Assembly (NCBI RefSeq): GCF_947036865.1
Contig: NZ_CAMQSF010000013.1
Span: 1-64,000 of the forward strand
DNA length: 64,000 nt
Direction: 5' to 3'
DNA from: an uncultured Caulobacter sp.
GTDB taxonomy: Bacteria; Pseudomonadota; Alphaproteobacteria; Caulobacterales; Caulobacteraceae
Shown here: positions 8,672 to 17,725 of the stretch, in pieces
Numbering within the stretch: position 1 is the first letter of the stretch
Layout of the letters: every line of letters begins with the position of its first letter
Notes under the pieces: model-generated
Databases searched by the model: none
What the model saw: the letters and a program-made list of their open reading frames with translations, nothing else
What the model was told of the DNA's origin: nothing
Made by a program: the position numbers and the translations under genes

Positions 8672-10585
8672 CTAGCCGAGGCTGCAATGGAGGCTGCATT
8701 GGAGCCCGGCCGTCTCATAGGTGGTCTCGATCCGGCCGCCCGGGAGCGCGCCGATGGCCTGTTGGAGCATCCGGGAGCCAAAACCCATCTTTTCGGGCGG
8801 GCGCACGGCGGGACCGCCACGCTCTTGCCAACTGAGCGAGAGTTGATCGTCATCGACTGTCCAACCGATGCGGACGCGACCGCCGCCCTTGAGCGCGCCA
8901 TACTTCGTGGCGTTGGTGCAGAGCTCGTGCACGGCCATCGAGATCGCGAGGGCAATGCGCGAGGAGACCTGCACATTATCGCCGGAAATCTCGAAGCGAT
9001 CAGCAACGTGCGGCCCACAGGTGCGCCGAATGACGTCCTCAAGCTGGGCTTCCGCCCAGTACCCTTCTGACAATAGGTCATGGGCGCTGGCCAGGGCGAC
9101 GAGGCGATCCTCGAAGCTCCGATACGCGTCCTCGGCGACGTCGATGCCCCGAAAGGCGTTGCGCGCCATGGACTGGACGATGGTGAGCGTGTTCTTGACG
9201 CGATGGTTCAGCTCGTTGACGAGTAGTTCCAAATGTTCTTGAGCCTTGCGCTCGCGGGTGACGTCGACCCCGACGCCGACCAGGCCTATCACTTGTCCGA
9301 AATCGTCGGTGATCGGTGTCTTCGTCGCGCGAACGACGGCCGTCCCGGCCTCGGTCGTATAGACTTCTTCTAGGGTCTCGCTGGCGCCCGAGGCCATGAT
9401 CCGCTCGTCATTGGCATGGATGGCGGCGGCTTCGTCGGGGTCGTGGTGCCATTCGAACTCGGTTCGCCCGACGATCTCGGACCAGGGTCGCGCGATCGAG
9501 CTGACGACCGCGCTGTTGGCGTACAGCAAACGTCCTTCGCGATCCTTCACGAAGAGGTAGTCCGGCGTCACGTCGCCCAGCTTGCGCAACAGCGCCGTCT
9601 CGAGCTGCGCCTGTCGTTCGGCCGCCCGCCAGTCCGAGACATCCTGTGCTATCGCGACCGCCGAGACCGTGGCCCCGTTCGCGTCGAGCAAGGGCACCGC
9701 CGACACGAGCATGTAGCCCATGGAGCCATCGAACCGCTGAAATCTGAGCTCCTCGACCGGCTGGGGCTGGCCCGAAAGCACCGCCCTCGCCAACGGCCAG
9801 TCGGCGTCGGCGATGCGCTCGCCGGTCGACGCCGACCAGGCGACGTACTTGTTCCAGGCGGCCGCGTCCGGAAGCTCCTGCCGCCCGCGCCACATGTCGT
9901 TGAGGGTCTTGTTGACGTAGGTGGCCTCGCGCGCGGTGTTCGTCAGCATCAAGCCGGTGGGTAGAGCATCGAGAAAGGCCTGGATTCCCCCCGATCGCAC
10001 ATCCTGACCTGGAAAGACGCTGGAGAGCACCGCGAGCCTCTGCGCGTCTTCGGCGGCTTCCCGCGCTTCGACAAGCTCGGTGACGTCGATATTGAGGCCG
10101 ACCACCTTGGCCGGCCGTCCAGCCTCGTCCTTGAGCACGCGGCCTCGATCACGGACGTGACGCACCCGGCTGTCCGGCAAGACCACGCGAAAACCTTGAT
10201 CGATCGACGCGCCCTGGGCGATGGCCCTCTCGGCGACGGACGCGACGCGCGTTCGATCCTCGGGGTGTATGGTCGCCAGCCAGGTTTCGATGGTCGGCGC
10301 GTCGCCTGGTTCGAAGCCGTATAGCGCTCGCGTGGAAGCCGACCATTCAAGCGTGCCAGACGCGGGGTCGAAGCTGTACGCGCAGACGCCGGCGGCCTCG
10401 TGCGCGAGCTCCAACCATTGGCGAGATTCGGCGAGCTCGGCTTCGACGCGGCGGCGCTCGCGGATATCCTCCAGAAGCATCGACAACAGGCCGGTGTCGG
10501 GATCAGCGGTTCCTGACAGCCGATGCGCCATCGCTTGCAGGCGGTCCTCGATCTCCGTCGCGCGCGAGGTCGGCTCTAAGGACAT
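8672..10585 (-). CDS. PAS-domain sensor histidine kinase, HWE/HisKA_2 type
   Basis: A soluble 637-residue kinase. After a short coiled coil come three PAS domains (about 50-175, 195-315, 325-440). Then follows the dimerisation segment with the phospho-accepting His in LNHRVKNTL, the N-box HELCTNATKYGAL and a short C-terminal G-box region (GFGSRMLQQ). The RVKNT context and absence of a classical F-box place it in the HWE family. No transmembrane segment is seen, so the signal is sensed in the cytoplasm. ATG 10585 has GAGGAA six bases upstream. No response regulator is adjacent, so it is an orphan kinase. Confidence 0.9.
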   Translation of the reverse strand: MSLEPTSRATEIEDRLQAMAHRLSGTADPDTGLLSMLLEDIRERRRVEAELAESRQWLELAHEAAGVCAYSFDPASGTLEWSASTRALYGFEPGDAPTIETWLATIHPEDRTRVASVAERAIAQGASIDQGFRVVLPDSRVRHVRDRGRVLKDEAGRPAKVVGLNIDVTELVEAREAAEDAQRLAVLSSVFPGQDVRSGGIQAFLDALPTGLMLTNTAREATYVNKTLNDMWRGRQELPDAAAWNKYVAWSASTGERIADADWPLARAVLSGQPQPVEELRFQRFDGSMGYMLVSAVPLLDANGATVSAVAIAQDVSDWRAAERQAQLETALLRKLGDVTPDYLFVKDREGRLLYANSAVVSSIARPWSEIVGRTEFEWHHDPDEAAAIHANDERIMASGASETLEEVYTTEAGTAVVRATKTPITDDFGQVIGLVGVGVDVTRERKAQEHLELLVNELNHRVKNTLTIVQSMARNAFRGIDVAEDAYRSFEDRLVALASAHDLLSEGYWAEAQLEDVIRRTCGPHVADRFEISGDNVQVSSRIALAISMAVHELCTNATKYGALKGGGRVRIGWTVDDDQLSLSWQERGGPAVRPPEKMGFGSRMLQQAIGALPGGRIETTYETAGLQCSLHCSLG

Positions 10586-10760
10586 TGGGTTTCCTCAATC
10601 CAACGCTGCTCGGCGCCAACCTGCGCTTAAATACGGGGTTCTGCAAACCTTCGGCGCGGCGGCGCCCGGAAGGCGCTCGGCGACGGCGGTCAGCCGGGCG
10701 ACCGGGAGTCAAGTGTTCCGGCAGGCCACGCGGCGGGGCTCCCCTCCACCCCACAAAGCA

Positions 10761-10792
10761 AAACCCGCCGCGACCTATGCCGCGGCGGGTTT
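10761..10792 (-). terminator. intrinsic terminator of the first UrcA gene
   Basis: AAACCCGCCGCG and CGCGGCGGGTTT form a 12-bp stem with a 7-base loop. On the minus strand the stem is followed by TTTTGCTTTG, downstream of the UrcA gene ending at 10821. The symmetric A/T flanks could make it work in both directions. Confidence 0.8.
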
Positions 10793-10820
10793 GGAAAGCT
10801 TGGTACTTGAGGTCTGCGCT

Positions 10821-11120
10821 TTAGCGCGAGACGACGGCGCCCGTGGCCGGGTTGGCGGCGTTGTAGGCGGTCAGGGCCGGGCTGTTGAGCTTGGCGACGG
10901 CGTCGTTGACCGAGGCGCGGATGCAGGCCGGGTACAGGTAGCCGGCCATGGCTTCGCCGCGGACGTCCTTCCAGCACACCGTCGAGGCGGCCTTGACGAT
11001 GTCGGCGCGGACTTCGGCGGCCGGCTTGCCGGCGACCTGAACGCGCATTTCGGCGGCCGAGGCCGGAGCGGCGGCGGCGAGAACGATGGCCGAGGCGGCC
11101 AGAACGATGGAGCGGATCAT
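10821..11120 (-). CDS. UrcA family protein (copy 1)
   Basis: A 99-residue exported protein with a signal peptide (MIRSIVLAASAIVLAAAAPA, cleavage near ASA). The UrcA-type mature part starts MRVQVAGKPAAEVRADIVKA, with two cysteines (TVCW, PACI) that probably form a disulfide. The family is common in Caulobacterales and sphingomonads and has no assigned function. ATG 11120 gives a proper signal peptide; TTG 11150 with GGAGG close upstream is an alternative that would add ten residues. A second UrcA gene at 11373 has a matching leader, so the two are tandem duplicates. Confidence 0.85.
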   Translation of the reverse strand: MIRSIVLAASAIVLAAAAPASAAEMRVQVAGKPAAEVRADIVKAASTVCWKDVRGEAMAGYLYPACIRASVNDAVAKLNSPALTAYNAANPATGAVVSR

Positions 11121-11135
11121 CTCGATGTTCCGAAA

Positions 11136-11158
11136 GGGGGTTGGGATCAACCACCTCC
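11136..11158 (-). promoter_or_regulatory. conserved leader hairpin of UrcA copy 1
   Basis: On the minus strand GGAGGTGGTTG-ATCC-CAACCCCC folds with GGTTG/CAACC as the inner stem, one unpaired position, then an outer stem that takes up the GGAGG. The same structure and flanks (GTCAGAGGAACGCG upstream) recur before UrcA copy 2. Confidence 0.5.
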
Positions 11159-11216
11159 AGACGCGTTCCTCTGACGGCCCGTCCCCGGTCTAGTCGCCTG
11201 TGGGACCGTCAGAACG

Positions 11217-11245
11217 CGTATAGCAACGTTCTTGTAGGTTATCAA
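11217..11245 (-). promoter_or_regulatory. putative promoter of UrcA copy 1
   Basis: On the minus strand TTGATA (11240-11245) and TATACG (11217-11222) are separated by exactly 17 bp. This is a good housekeeping-type promoter, giving a leader of about 90 nt that contains the conserved hairpin. Confidence 0.6.
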
Positions 11246-11327
11246 CGATTATATTGCACTGCACTCAAAGCTGAGCGGCATGACTGTTTCGCGCGCGAAA
11301 GACGCGTGTCGATGACGAAAAAGCCCG

Positions 11328-11352
11328 CGAAACCTCGGTCTCGCGGGTTTTC
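11328..11352 (-). terminator. intrinsic terminator of the second UrcA gene
   Basis: On the minus strand AACCCGCGAGA…TTTCGCGGGC is followed by TTTTTCGTC, just downstream of the UrcA gene ending at 11373. Confidence 0.8.
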
Positions 11353-11372
11353 CATGGTCGTCCGGCGTCCGC

Positions 11373-11684
11373 TTAGCGGGTGGCGATCTTGACGAAGTAG
11401 GTGCTGCGCGCCTGGGCCCGGTCATAGGCCTTCAGGTTGCGGCTGCCGGTGCGGATCACCGCGTCGCGCGTGACTTCGCGCACGCAATAGGTCGAGAGGT
11501 CGGCGGCGTAGGGGTTGCCGGCCAGGTCTTCCTGGCAGAGGCGCTTGGCGGCCTGGACGATGTCGGCGTGGACGTCCGGCGTGGCGCGGCCGGCGACCTT
11601 GACGACGATGTCCTCGGCGCTGGCCGAGGTGGCGGCGGCGGTGGCCATCAGGGCGGAGATGGCGATGACGAGCAGACGGATCAT
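11373..11684 (-). CDS. UrcA family protein (copy 2)
   Basis: A 103-residue exported protein: signal peptide to about residue 23 (ATSASA), then IVVKVAGRATPDVHADIVQA as in copy 1, and two conserved cysteines (RLCQ, TYCV). ATG 11684 lies at the same distance from the conserved leader hairpin as in copy 1. Similar core sequence and nearly the same 5' leader indicate tandem duplication followed by divergence. Function unknown, as for the family. Confidence 0.85.
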   Translation of the reverse strand: MIRLLVIAISALMATAAATSASAEDIVVKVAGRATPDVHADIVQAAKRLCQEDLAGNPYAADLSTYCVREVTRDAVIRTGSRNLKAYDRAQARSTYFVKIATR

Positions 11685-11701
11685 GGTGATGGTCCCGGAA
11701 A

Positions 11702-11724
11702 GGAGGTTGGGTTCAACCGCCTCC
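11702..11724 (-). promoter_or_regulatory. conserved leader hairpin of UrcA copy 2
   Basis: On the minus strand GGAGGCGGTTG-AACC-CAACCTCC repeats the structure at 11136-11158, including the same unpaired position, and ends about 18 bases before the ATG. Confidence 0.5.
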
Positions 11725-11786
11725 CGGCGCGTTCCTCTGACGGCCCCGGGATCTCGCCTCGTCGTCCGTCGGAATCATCTATGCCT

Positions 11787-11798
11787 GACACCGGTGTC
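11787..11798. promoter_or_regulatory. perfect 12-bp palindrome upstream of UrcA copy 2
   Basis: GACACCGGTGTC is a perfect palindrome lying between a weak TTGCGG and CATAGA pair (17-bp spacing, minus strand). That placement suits a repressor operator, but no regulator is identified. Confidence 0.35.
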
Positions 11799-11888
11799 TG
11801 CCGCAAGCGCGAAGTCACTTTTGGTGACGAAAAAGTCAATTAGATCAGATGGTTGTCAACGAAACCGTATCGTCGGAAACGAAACGGC

Positions 11889-12974
11889 TTAGCGCTTGCG
11901 AGATGGCTTCTTGCGCGTCGGCTTGGGCGGCAGGGGCGGAGGCGCGGGCGGGGCGACCCAATCGAAGGCCACCAGCAGGGTCTGCTGGCTTCCCGGCGCG
12001 CCATCGTCGGTGACCAGATAGAGGCGCGTGCCGCCGTTGGGCGAGCGCGTCAGGGCCAGGCCCTCGAAATTGCCGTGAACCAGCGAGCCGTCCAGGCGCA
12101 GCGTCGCCGTCGTCCGCTGGCGCGCCGCCGGCAGGGTCGGGTCGGAGATGAACCGCACCACCGCGCGCCAGCCGCGGATCGGGTCGTAGCCTCGGTGGAG
12201 GGTCGCCACGGCCGGCCCGGCGAACGGCGCGAAGGCGGTCAGGCCCCAGGTGAAGTCTGGGCCCGACTGGGGCGGCAGGGCCTTGCAGTCGGCCGACAGC
12301 CGGCACAGCCACACCTCGCCCTCCTCGCCGCCCACCAGATAGGTGTCGGGCCCGGCGGCGGGATAGGCGGCCAGCGCCTCCATGCCCTCGTTGTCCGGAA
12401 ACACCGTGGCGGGCTTGGGAGCGGCGCGCGGCGTTCCCCAGGCGCCGTTCGCGCCGGCCGGATAGAGCCAGATGCGGTGGTCGCGCTCGAAGCTGACCAG
12501 GCGCTCGCCGCTCGGCAGCATGGCCAGGCCCTCGGCGTCGCCTTGCTGCTTGCCTTGCAGCGCCTGGCCGTCGAGGCCGATCAGCGGCCGCAGCTTGCCG
12601 TCGGTGACGCCGACGAGGCGGCCGGCGGCGTCCAGCTGGATCCTGGCCTCGAACAGGTCGCCCTCGTCGGTGATCGCGGTCAGCTGGCCGTCCGCGCCGA
12701 CGGCGAGGTCGGACAGGCCGTGCAGCCGACTGGTCGTCGGGCTGGTCAGCGCCAGGCCGCCGGCATAGGTGAAGCCGCCGTCCACGGTCGTCCGGGCCGG
12801 ATTGGACGCGTCCAGCGGCACGGGCGTGGCGACGACCTCGATCTCCGGACCGGCCTTGACGGGCGCGGCCGGCGTTGCGACGACCGGCGGCGGCTTGCGC
12901 GGCGTGCATTGGGTGGCGACGCTGCCCAGGCCGCCGATCATCGACAGGACGAGGACCGAGCGGAGCCCGATCAC
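11889..12974 (-). CDS. esterase-like / phytase-like beta-propeller protein
   Basis: A 361-residue protein with an N-terminal export signal containing a cysteine ([10 protein letters not shown], possibly a lipoprotein). It is followed by a domain of the phytase-like group (PF13449, 'esterase-like activity of phytase'): [58 protein letters not shown] and YLVTDDG are repeated propeller-blade motifs. The C-terminus is Pro/Lys/Arg-rich. The start is GTG 12974, which overlaps the cobT stop as GTGA, so it is coupled to cobT. Enzyme activity is unproven for this branch of the family. Confidence 0.8.
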   Translation of the reverse strand: MIGLRSVLVLSMIGGLGSVATQCTPRKPPPVVATPAAPVKAGPEIEVVATPVPLDASNPARTTVDGGFTYAGGLALTSPTTSRLHGLSDLAVGADGQLTAITDEGDLFEARIQLDAAGRLVGVTDGKLRPLIGLDGQALQGKQQGDAEGLAMLPSGERLVSFERDHRIWLYPAGANGAWGTPRAAPKPATVFPDNEGMEALAAYPAAGPDTYLVGGEEGEVWLCRLSADCKALPPQSGPDFTWGLTAFAPFAGPAVATLHRGYDPIRGWRAVVRFISDPTLPAARQRTTATLRLDGSLVHGNFEGLALTRSPNGGTRLYLVTDDGAPGSQQTLLVAFDWVAPPAPPPLPPKPTRKKPSRKR

Positions 12975-14896
12975 GCCGGGACTTTCCCGGCCTTGGCCGC
13001 CTGGGGCGTGACGACCGGCGGCGGGGCCAAGAGGCCGCGCGTGCGGGTCACGGCGCGGGGCTCTTCCTCGAACAGGGCCGCCAGCTGCTCGACCAGCACG
13101 CCGCCCAGCTGCTCGACGTCGACGATGGTCACCGCGCGGCGATAGTAGCGCGTCACGTCGTGGCCGATGCCAATGGCGATCAGCTCCACCGGGCTCTTGC
13201 CCTCGATCTCGCCGATGACCTGGCGCAAGTGACGCTCCAGATAGTGGCCTGAATTGACGCTGAGGGTGCTGTCGTCCACCGGCGCGCCGTCCGAGATCAC
13301 CATCAGAATGCGGCGCTGTTCGGGCCGGGCGATGATCCGCTGGTGGGCCCACATCAGGGCCTCGCCGTCGATGTTCTCCTTCAGGAGGCCCTCGCGCATC
13401 ATCAGGCCGAGGTTCTTGCGGGCCCGGCGCCAGGGCGCGTCGGCGGCCTTGTAGATGATGTGACGCAGGTCGTTCAGGCGGCCGGGCGCGGCGGGCTTGC
13501 CGGCCTTGATCCACTCGTCGCGGCTGGTCCCGCCCTTCCAGGCGCGGGTGGTGAAGCCCAGCACCTCGGTCTTGACCCCGCAGCGCTCCAGGGTGCGCGC
13601 GAGAATGTCGGCGCAGATCGCCGCCACCATGATCGGTCGGCCGCGCATCGAGCCGGAATTGTCGATCAGCAGGGTCACGACCGTGTCGCGGAACTCCTGG
13701 TCCTCTTCCTGCTTGAAGGACAGCGGCGCGGTCGGGTCGATGATCACCCGCGTCAGGCGGGCGACGTCCAGCATCCCCTCCTCGAGATCGAAGGTCCAGG
13801 CGCGGTTCTGCTGGGCCAGGAGGCGGCGCTGCAGCTTGTTGGCCAGGCGCGAGACGACGCTGGAGAGGGCGGTCAGCTGCTGGTCGAGATAGGCCCGCAG
13901 CCGGGTCAATTCCTCGGCGTCGCACAGGTCCTCGGCGTCGATCACCTCGTCGTGGGCGGTGGTGAAGATCTTGTAGAGCGGCTCGCCGCCTTGCGAGGCG
14001 CTGGTGTCGGGGCGGGCGGGCTTGGCGCCGTCGCCCATCTCGGGCGGCTCGTCGCTCTCCTCGGGCTCGCCGTCCTGGTCCGACTGGACCATTTCCTCGT
14101 CGCCGGCCTCGCTCTCGCGGTCCGAGGCCTCGCTCTCCTGCGGCGACGAGCCCTCGGGCTGCTCGCCTTCGCCCTCGCCCTGGTCCTCGTCGGAATTTTC
14201 GGTCGGCGCGTCGTCCTCGCCCTGGTCCTCGTCGGCGCTCTCGGTCGCGTCGGCCATCTCCTCGCCGAGGTCGAGGTCGCGCAGGATCTCGCGGGTCACG
14301 CGGGCGAAGGCGGCCTGGTCGTCGATGGCGGCGGCCAGACGGTCGAGGTCCTTGCCGGCCTTCATCTCGATGTCGTTGCGCAGGATGTCGACCAGGGCCT
14401 TGGCGCCGTCGGGCGGGGCGTCGCCGGTCAGGCGCTCGCGCACCATCAGGCCCAGGATCTCGGCCATCGGGGCGGACTGGCGGTCGGTGGCGACGGCGCG
14501 GGTCAGGCCCTGCTTTTCCAGGCGGGCCTCAAGCGCGGCGGTCAGATTGGCGCGGACGCCGCCCAGGGCGTTGGCGCCGATCGCCTCCAGCCGGGCCTGC
14601 TCGATCGACTCGAACGCCGCCTGGCCGTCGGGCGAGGCGGGGCGCGCCTTGGCGTGGGCGACCGCGTCGTGGTGGGCCAGGCGCAGGGCCATCTGGTCGG
14701 CCAGGCCCCGGATGCGCGCGGCCTCCTTGCCCGACAGGTCGCGGGGCGGATGCGGCAGCACCGCGCGCTTGCCCAGGAGCTGCGGGCCGTCGCCCGAGAA
14801 CACGACCTCGAGGTCCGGGGTCTCGGCCAGCGAACGGGCCGCGTGGGCCAGGGCGCGTTTGAAGGGTTCGGTCGGGCTTTCGGGCTTGGAGGCCAT
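12971..14896 (-). CDS. cobT: CobT-type AAA+ cobaltochelatase subunit
   Basis: A 641-residue protein, the normal CobT length. The N-terminal half is helical, a very acidic linker (about 220-310, rich in E, D, S and Q) follows, and a C-terminal von Willebrand A domain shows the MIDAS motif DNSGSMRG and later ISDGAP. CobT partners CobS and the CobN subunit in aerobic cobalt insertion into hydrogenobyrinic acid diamide. Neither CobS nor CobN is in this window. Many alphaproteobacteria keep CobS/CobT without CobN, so the role may differ. ATG 14896 precedes a conserved helix; the gene is coupled to the phytase-like gene downstream. Confidence 0.9.
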   Translation of the reverse strand: MASKPESPTEPFKRALAHAARSLAETPDLEVVFSGDGPQLLGKRAVLPHPPRDLSGKEAARIRGLADQMALRLAHHDAVAHAKARPASPDGQAAFESIEQARLEAIGANALGGVRANLTAALEARLEKQGLTRAVATDRQSAPMAEILGLMVRERLTGDAPPDGAKALVDILRNDIEMKAGKDLDRLAAAIDDQAAFARVTREILRDLDLGEEMADATESADEDQGEDDAPTENSDEDQGEGEGEQPEGSSPQESEASDRESEAGDEEMVQSDQDGEPEESDEPPEMGDGAKPARPDTSASQGGEPLYKIFTTAHDEVIDAEDLCDAEELTRLRAYLDQQLTALSSVVSRLANKLQRRLLAQQNRAWTFDLEEGMLDVARLTRVIIDPTAPLSFKQEEDQEFRDTVVTLLIDNSGSMRGRPIMVAAICADILARTLERCGVKTEVLGFTTRAWKGGTSRDEWIKAGKPAAPGRLNDLRHIIYKAADAPWRRARKNLGLMMREGLLKENIDGEALMWAHQRIIARPEQRRILMVISDGAPVDDSTLSVNSGHYLERHLRQVIGEIEGKSPVELIAIGIGHDVTRYYRRAVTIVDVEQLGGVLVEQLAALFEEEPRAVTRTRGLLAPPPVVTPQAAKAGKVPA

Positions 14897-15002
14897 GGCT
14901 TCGAGTTAGCGGCGACCGGGGGCGAAAACAAGGAACGGCGTGCGCGGACGCCGCGTTGAATGCGCCACGGCGCCGCTCGCGCGCTCAGCCAAGGATACGC
15001 CA

Positions 15003-15185
15003 ATGCTCAAATGGGCCATCATCCTCGCCATCGTCGCCCTGATCGCCGGGGCGCTGGGCTTCACCGGCGTCGCCGGCGCGGCCGCCGGCATCGCCAAGAT
15101 CCTGTTCTTCCTGTTCCTGATCGGCTTCATCGTCGTCGGCCTGCTGGGCGTGACGGTGTTCAAGGCCGCGACGGGACCGAAGTAG
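15003..15185 (+). CDS. DUF1328 small membrane protein
   Basis: A 60-residue protein with two hydrophobic helices (about 4-30 and 33-55). [20 protein letters not shown] followed by [15 protein letters not shown] is the DUF1328 (YtjA-like) pattern. AAGGA lies about eight bases before ATG 15003. Function unknown; relatives are often stress-induced. It sits divergent to cobT. Confidence 0.9.
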   Translation: MLKWAIILAIVALIAGALGFTGVAGAAAGIAKILFFLFLIGFIVVGLLGVTVFKAATGPK

Positions 15186-15228
15186 CAAACGAGCGCGCCG
15201 CTCCCGGGGCGGAAGCGGCGCGCCGCGA

Positions 15229-16380
15229 TCATTTCGCCGCGTAGGCCTTGGCCTGGCGGCCGGCCAGAGCGACCAGGTCGCCCATGGTCAGGTTCACGTC
15301 GATCAGGTGCAGGCCCCAGTCCTTGAGCACCGCGCCGCCCACGACCACGTCGCCGGTGATCTCGTCGGTGCGCGGATCGGCCGGGTCGGCGTTCACCTTG
15401 ACCGACAGATAGGTGAAGTCGCCGGCGCTGGCGCATTTGGCCGAGATCAGGCCAGGCAGCGACACGAACGGCGTCGAGACGGTGACGCCCGTCGCGAACG
15501 GCTTGGGCGCGGCGCTCGACGCGAAGGGCTTGGCGCCGAGATACGACCGCAGCGGCGTCTCGTCGGTCGAGGCCTTGCCGGCCAGCAAGGCGGCTGGGTT
15601 CACGCAGCCGGCTCGGCGGCCCTGCTCGTCGGTCTTGCCGAACCGGCTGTTGGCCGGCGGCGGGCTGGTCTCGCGGAACGAGACATAGGTCACCAGGCAG
15701 CCGGCCTGATCGGCCTTGGCGCACAGCGGGATCGAGCCGTACTTGCCGTCGACCACCGGCGTGTTCATGCCCAGCACATAGGCCGCGATCATCCGCTTCT
15801 GGGCCGGCTTGCCATCGACCTCGTTCTTCAGCAGCTCCAGCAGCACCCGCGAGCCCTGGCTGTGGCCGATCAGGATGACGCCGCGGCCCTTGTTCTCGTG
15901 CGCCAGATACCAGGCCCAGGCGTCGCGGACGTCGCCATAGGCGAGGGCGGCATTGCCCGGCGAGGGCATGCCCATCATCACCGCGCGCAAGGCGGTCAGC
16001 GTCACCTGGCGGTACATCGGCGCGTAGACCCGGCATTGGCCGGCGAAGCGGGCCAGCTGCTGCTCGACCACGCCGCGCTCGGCGGCCGTGACGGTCATGT
16101 CGCTGTTGCCGGTCGGCTGGACCGAGACGGTCGGATAGACATAGAAGCAGTCGAAGCCGGGATCGGCGGCGGGCTTGAAGGTCTCGATGGAGGTCTTGCC
16201 ATCGGCCTGGACCACGGTGGTGGTCTGATCGACGGCGCAGGCGTCCTGCCGGCCGGGCAGGCACAGCCAGGACTCGGTCTTGCCGTAGTCGTTGGCGGCC
16301 GGCGCCGGCGTCTGGGCGCTCGCGACGCCGGCCAGGGTCAGGCTGGCCGTCAGGCCCAGCGCGGCCAGGATCGTCTTCAT
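15229..16380 (-). CDS. DUF3089 alpha/beta-hydrolase (lipase-like), secreted
   Basis: A 383-residue exported hydrolase. The signal peptide is residues 1-22 (MKTILAALGLTASLTLAGVA, cleavage near ASA-Q). DCFYVYPT, the nucleophile elbow GHSQGS and PVPLC-like cysteine-bearing loops fit DUF3089, a lipase-like family. Ser of GHSQGS is the presumed nucleophile. ATG 16380 has GGGAGA close upstream. The promoter region holds a CAAAC-N4-GTTTG inverted repeat (16395-16408) also found before the acyl-CoA dehydrogenase gene, suggesting control by fatty acids or acyl-CoA (inference). Confidence 0.85.
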   Translation of the reverse strand: MKTILAALGLTASLTLAGVASAQTPAPAANDYGKTESWLCLPGRQDACAVDQTTTVVQADGKTSIETFKPAADPGFDCFYVYPTVSVQPTGNSDMTVTAAERGVVEQQLARFAGQCRVYAPMYRQVTLTALRAVMMGMPSPGNAALAYGDVRDAWAWYLAHENKGRGVILIGHSQGSRVLLELLKNEVDGKPAQKRMIAAYVLGMNTPVVDGKYGSIPLCAKADQAGCLVTYVSFRETSPPPANSRFGKTDEQGRRAGCVNPAALLAGKASTDETPLRSYLGAKPFASSAAPKPFATGVTVSTPFVSLPGLISAKCASAGDFTYLSVKVNADPADPRTDEITGDVVVGGAVLKDWGLHLIDVNLTMGDLVALAGRQAKAYAAK

Positions 16381-16394
16381 GGTCTCCCCTCCCT

Positions 16395-16408
16395 CAAACG
16401 CTCGTTTG
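16395..16408. promoter_or_regulatory. CAAAC-N4-GTTTG operator candidate (hydrolase gene)
   Basis: CAAACGCTCGTTTG is a perfect inverted repeat with the pattern recognised by PsrA-type TetR regulators of fatty-acid genes. It lies 15 bp upstream of the DUF3089 start codon. Confidence 0.5.
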
Positions 16409-16522
16409 GGGCGGAGCATGCCCACAAAGCCGGCCGCCCGCCAAGGGCCTTGGCGCCGGCCTTGCGGCGCGAAGGACGCTTGTCCCAGTTCGGGACGTCC
16501 TGTGTTCGCATCGAGGTCGGCC

Positions 16523-17371
16523 ATGAGCCTCAAAACCCTGCTCGGCGCCGCCTTGGCCGCCCTTGTCGCCAGTGTGACGGCCGCTTCGCCCGTCCTGGCC
16601 GACGGCTTCCCCGGCGCCCCCGTCCGCCACGCGCCCGCGCCGAAACGGGCCAAGCCGAGGGTGAAGGTCGTCTATGTCGATCGGCCGGTCGTGGTGGAAA
16701 AGCGCGTGCCGGTCTATGTCGACCACCCGGTGGAGCGGATCGTCGAGAAGCGCGTCGAGGTTCCGGTCGAGAAGATCGTCGAGAAGCCGGTCTATATCGA
16801 CCGGCCCGCGCCGGCTCCCGCGCCAAGCCCGGCGCCGCCGCCGCCGCCGCAACCGGGGCCCTGTCATTCGGGCTGCGATCAAGGCGGAGAGGTCGTGGAG
16901 AAGATCGTCCAGGTGCCGATCTATGTCTATGTCGACCGTCCGGTCTATGTGCCCGTTCGCGAAGCGCCGGCCTGTCCCGACGCCTGCGGCTATGACGCGC
17001 GGCCGGCGCCAAGCTGCGATGTCTGCGGCGTCTCCCGCGACGATCGTTACCAGGAGCAGTACCGATACGACGAGAGCGCCACGTGGTCGCGGTCACGCTA
17101 CCGCTCGGGCGGCGGCTGGAACCCGGACTATGTCGAGCCGCCCCCGCTGCCGATGGGCTACATCGGCGCGCAGTCGGGCGGACGCGGCGGCGGCTATGGC
17201 GGCCCTGGCCTGACGGGCGGCGGCTGGAGCGGCGGCTACGCCCGCGGGAGCGCTTCAAGCTCGGCGTCCGCCTCGGCCTCGGCCTCGGCGTCCAGCTCGA
17301 TCCACATCGGCGGCGGCTATCATGGCGGCGGGGGCGGCTGCGGCGGCTGCGGCGGCGGCAAGTCCCACTAG
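16523..17371 (+). CDS. secreted Pro/Val/Glu/Lys-repeat protein with Gly/Ser/Cys tail
   Basis: A 282-residue exported protein of unknown function. A signal peptide (to about 26, VLADG) is followed by a repeat region (about 48-95) of short units such as VEKRVPVYVDHP, VEKRVEVPVEK and VEKPVYIDRP. Then comes a proline tract, a second repeat (VEKIVQVPIYVYVDRPVYV) and three cysteine pairs (CHSGC, CPDAC, CDVCG). The C-terminus is Gly-rich with a Ser-Ala run (SASASASASASS) and ends CGGCGGGKSH. The composition suggests an extended envelope or cell-surface protein. No catalytic motif is visible. Confidence 0.75.
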   Translation: MSLKTLLGAALAALVASVTAASPVLADGFPGAPVRHAPAPKRAKPRVKVVYVDRPVVVEKRVPVYVDHPVERIVEKRVEVPVEKIVEKPVYIDRPAPAPAPSPAPPPPPQPGPCHSGCDQGGEVVEKIVQVPIYVYVDRPVYVPVREAPACPDACGYDARPAPSCDVCGVSRDDRYQEQYRYDESATWSRSRYRSGGGWNPDYVEPPPLPMGYIGAQSGGRGGGYGGPGLTGGGWSGGYARGSASSSASASASASASSSIHIGGGYHGGGGGCGGCGGGKSH

Positions 17372-17372
17372 G

Positions 17373-17696
17373 TCAGAGCGACAGCCACCGGCGGGGGTTC
17401 TTGTCGCCCAGGGCCCGCGCCTCTCCGGGCTTGAGGCCAAGCTCGCGCATGCGGTAGGCGACGATCTCGCGCAGGGCCTCGACGGGCTCCTGGCCGCCGA
17501 CGGGGCTCGAAGCCACGGAGCCCGCGTTCATCGCCAGGTCCACGGCCGCCCACTCGGCCTGGGCCCGGTCGGCCTTGCCGACGGCGAAGTAGTGGCGGAC
17601 GGGCGCGCGCTCGCCCGGGACCTCGACCATGACGCCGATGACCCAGCCTTGAACGATCAGATCGGCGTCGGGGCGCTGGCGGAACATCCGCCGCAT
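17373..17696 (-). CDS. hypothetical protein, 107 residues
   Basis: A small soluble protein with the central segment IVQGWVIGVMVEVPGERAPV followed by HYFAVGKADRAQAEWAAVDL and a helical C-terminus. It may fold as an alpha/beta domain. I do not recognise a family. Starts at ATG 17696 (used) or ATG 17687 are both possible. An open frame runs much further upstream through a separate small gene, and that part is not coding in this frame. The gene ends 1 bp from the convergent secreted-repeat gene. Confidence 0.6.
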   Translation of the reverse strand: MRRMFRQRPDADLIVQGWVIGVMVEVPGERAPVRHYFAVGKADRAQAEWAAVDLAMNAGSVASSPVGGQEPVEALREIVAYRMRELGLKPGEARALGDKNPRRWLSL

Positions 17697-17725
17697 GTAG
17701 CCTCGCGCGCCGCCGGGCGAAAGGG

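Noticed and set aside
9408..9964. Overlapping genes inside the HWE kinase gene
   Set aside because: Open frames on both strands have skewed composition and no domain; the kinase frame explains the region fully.
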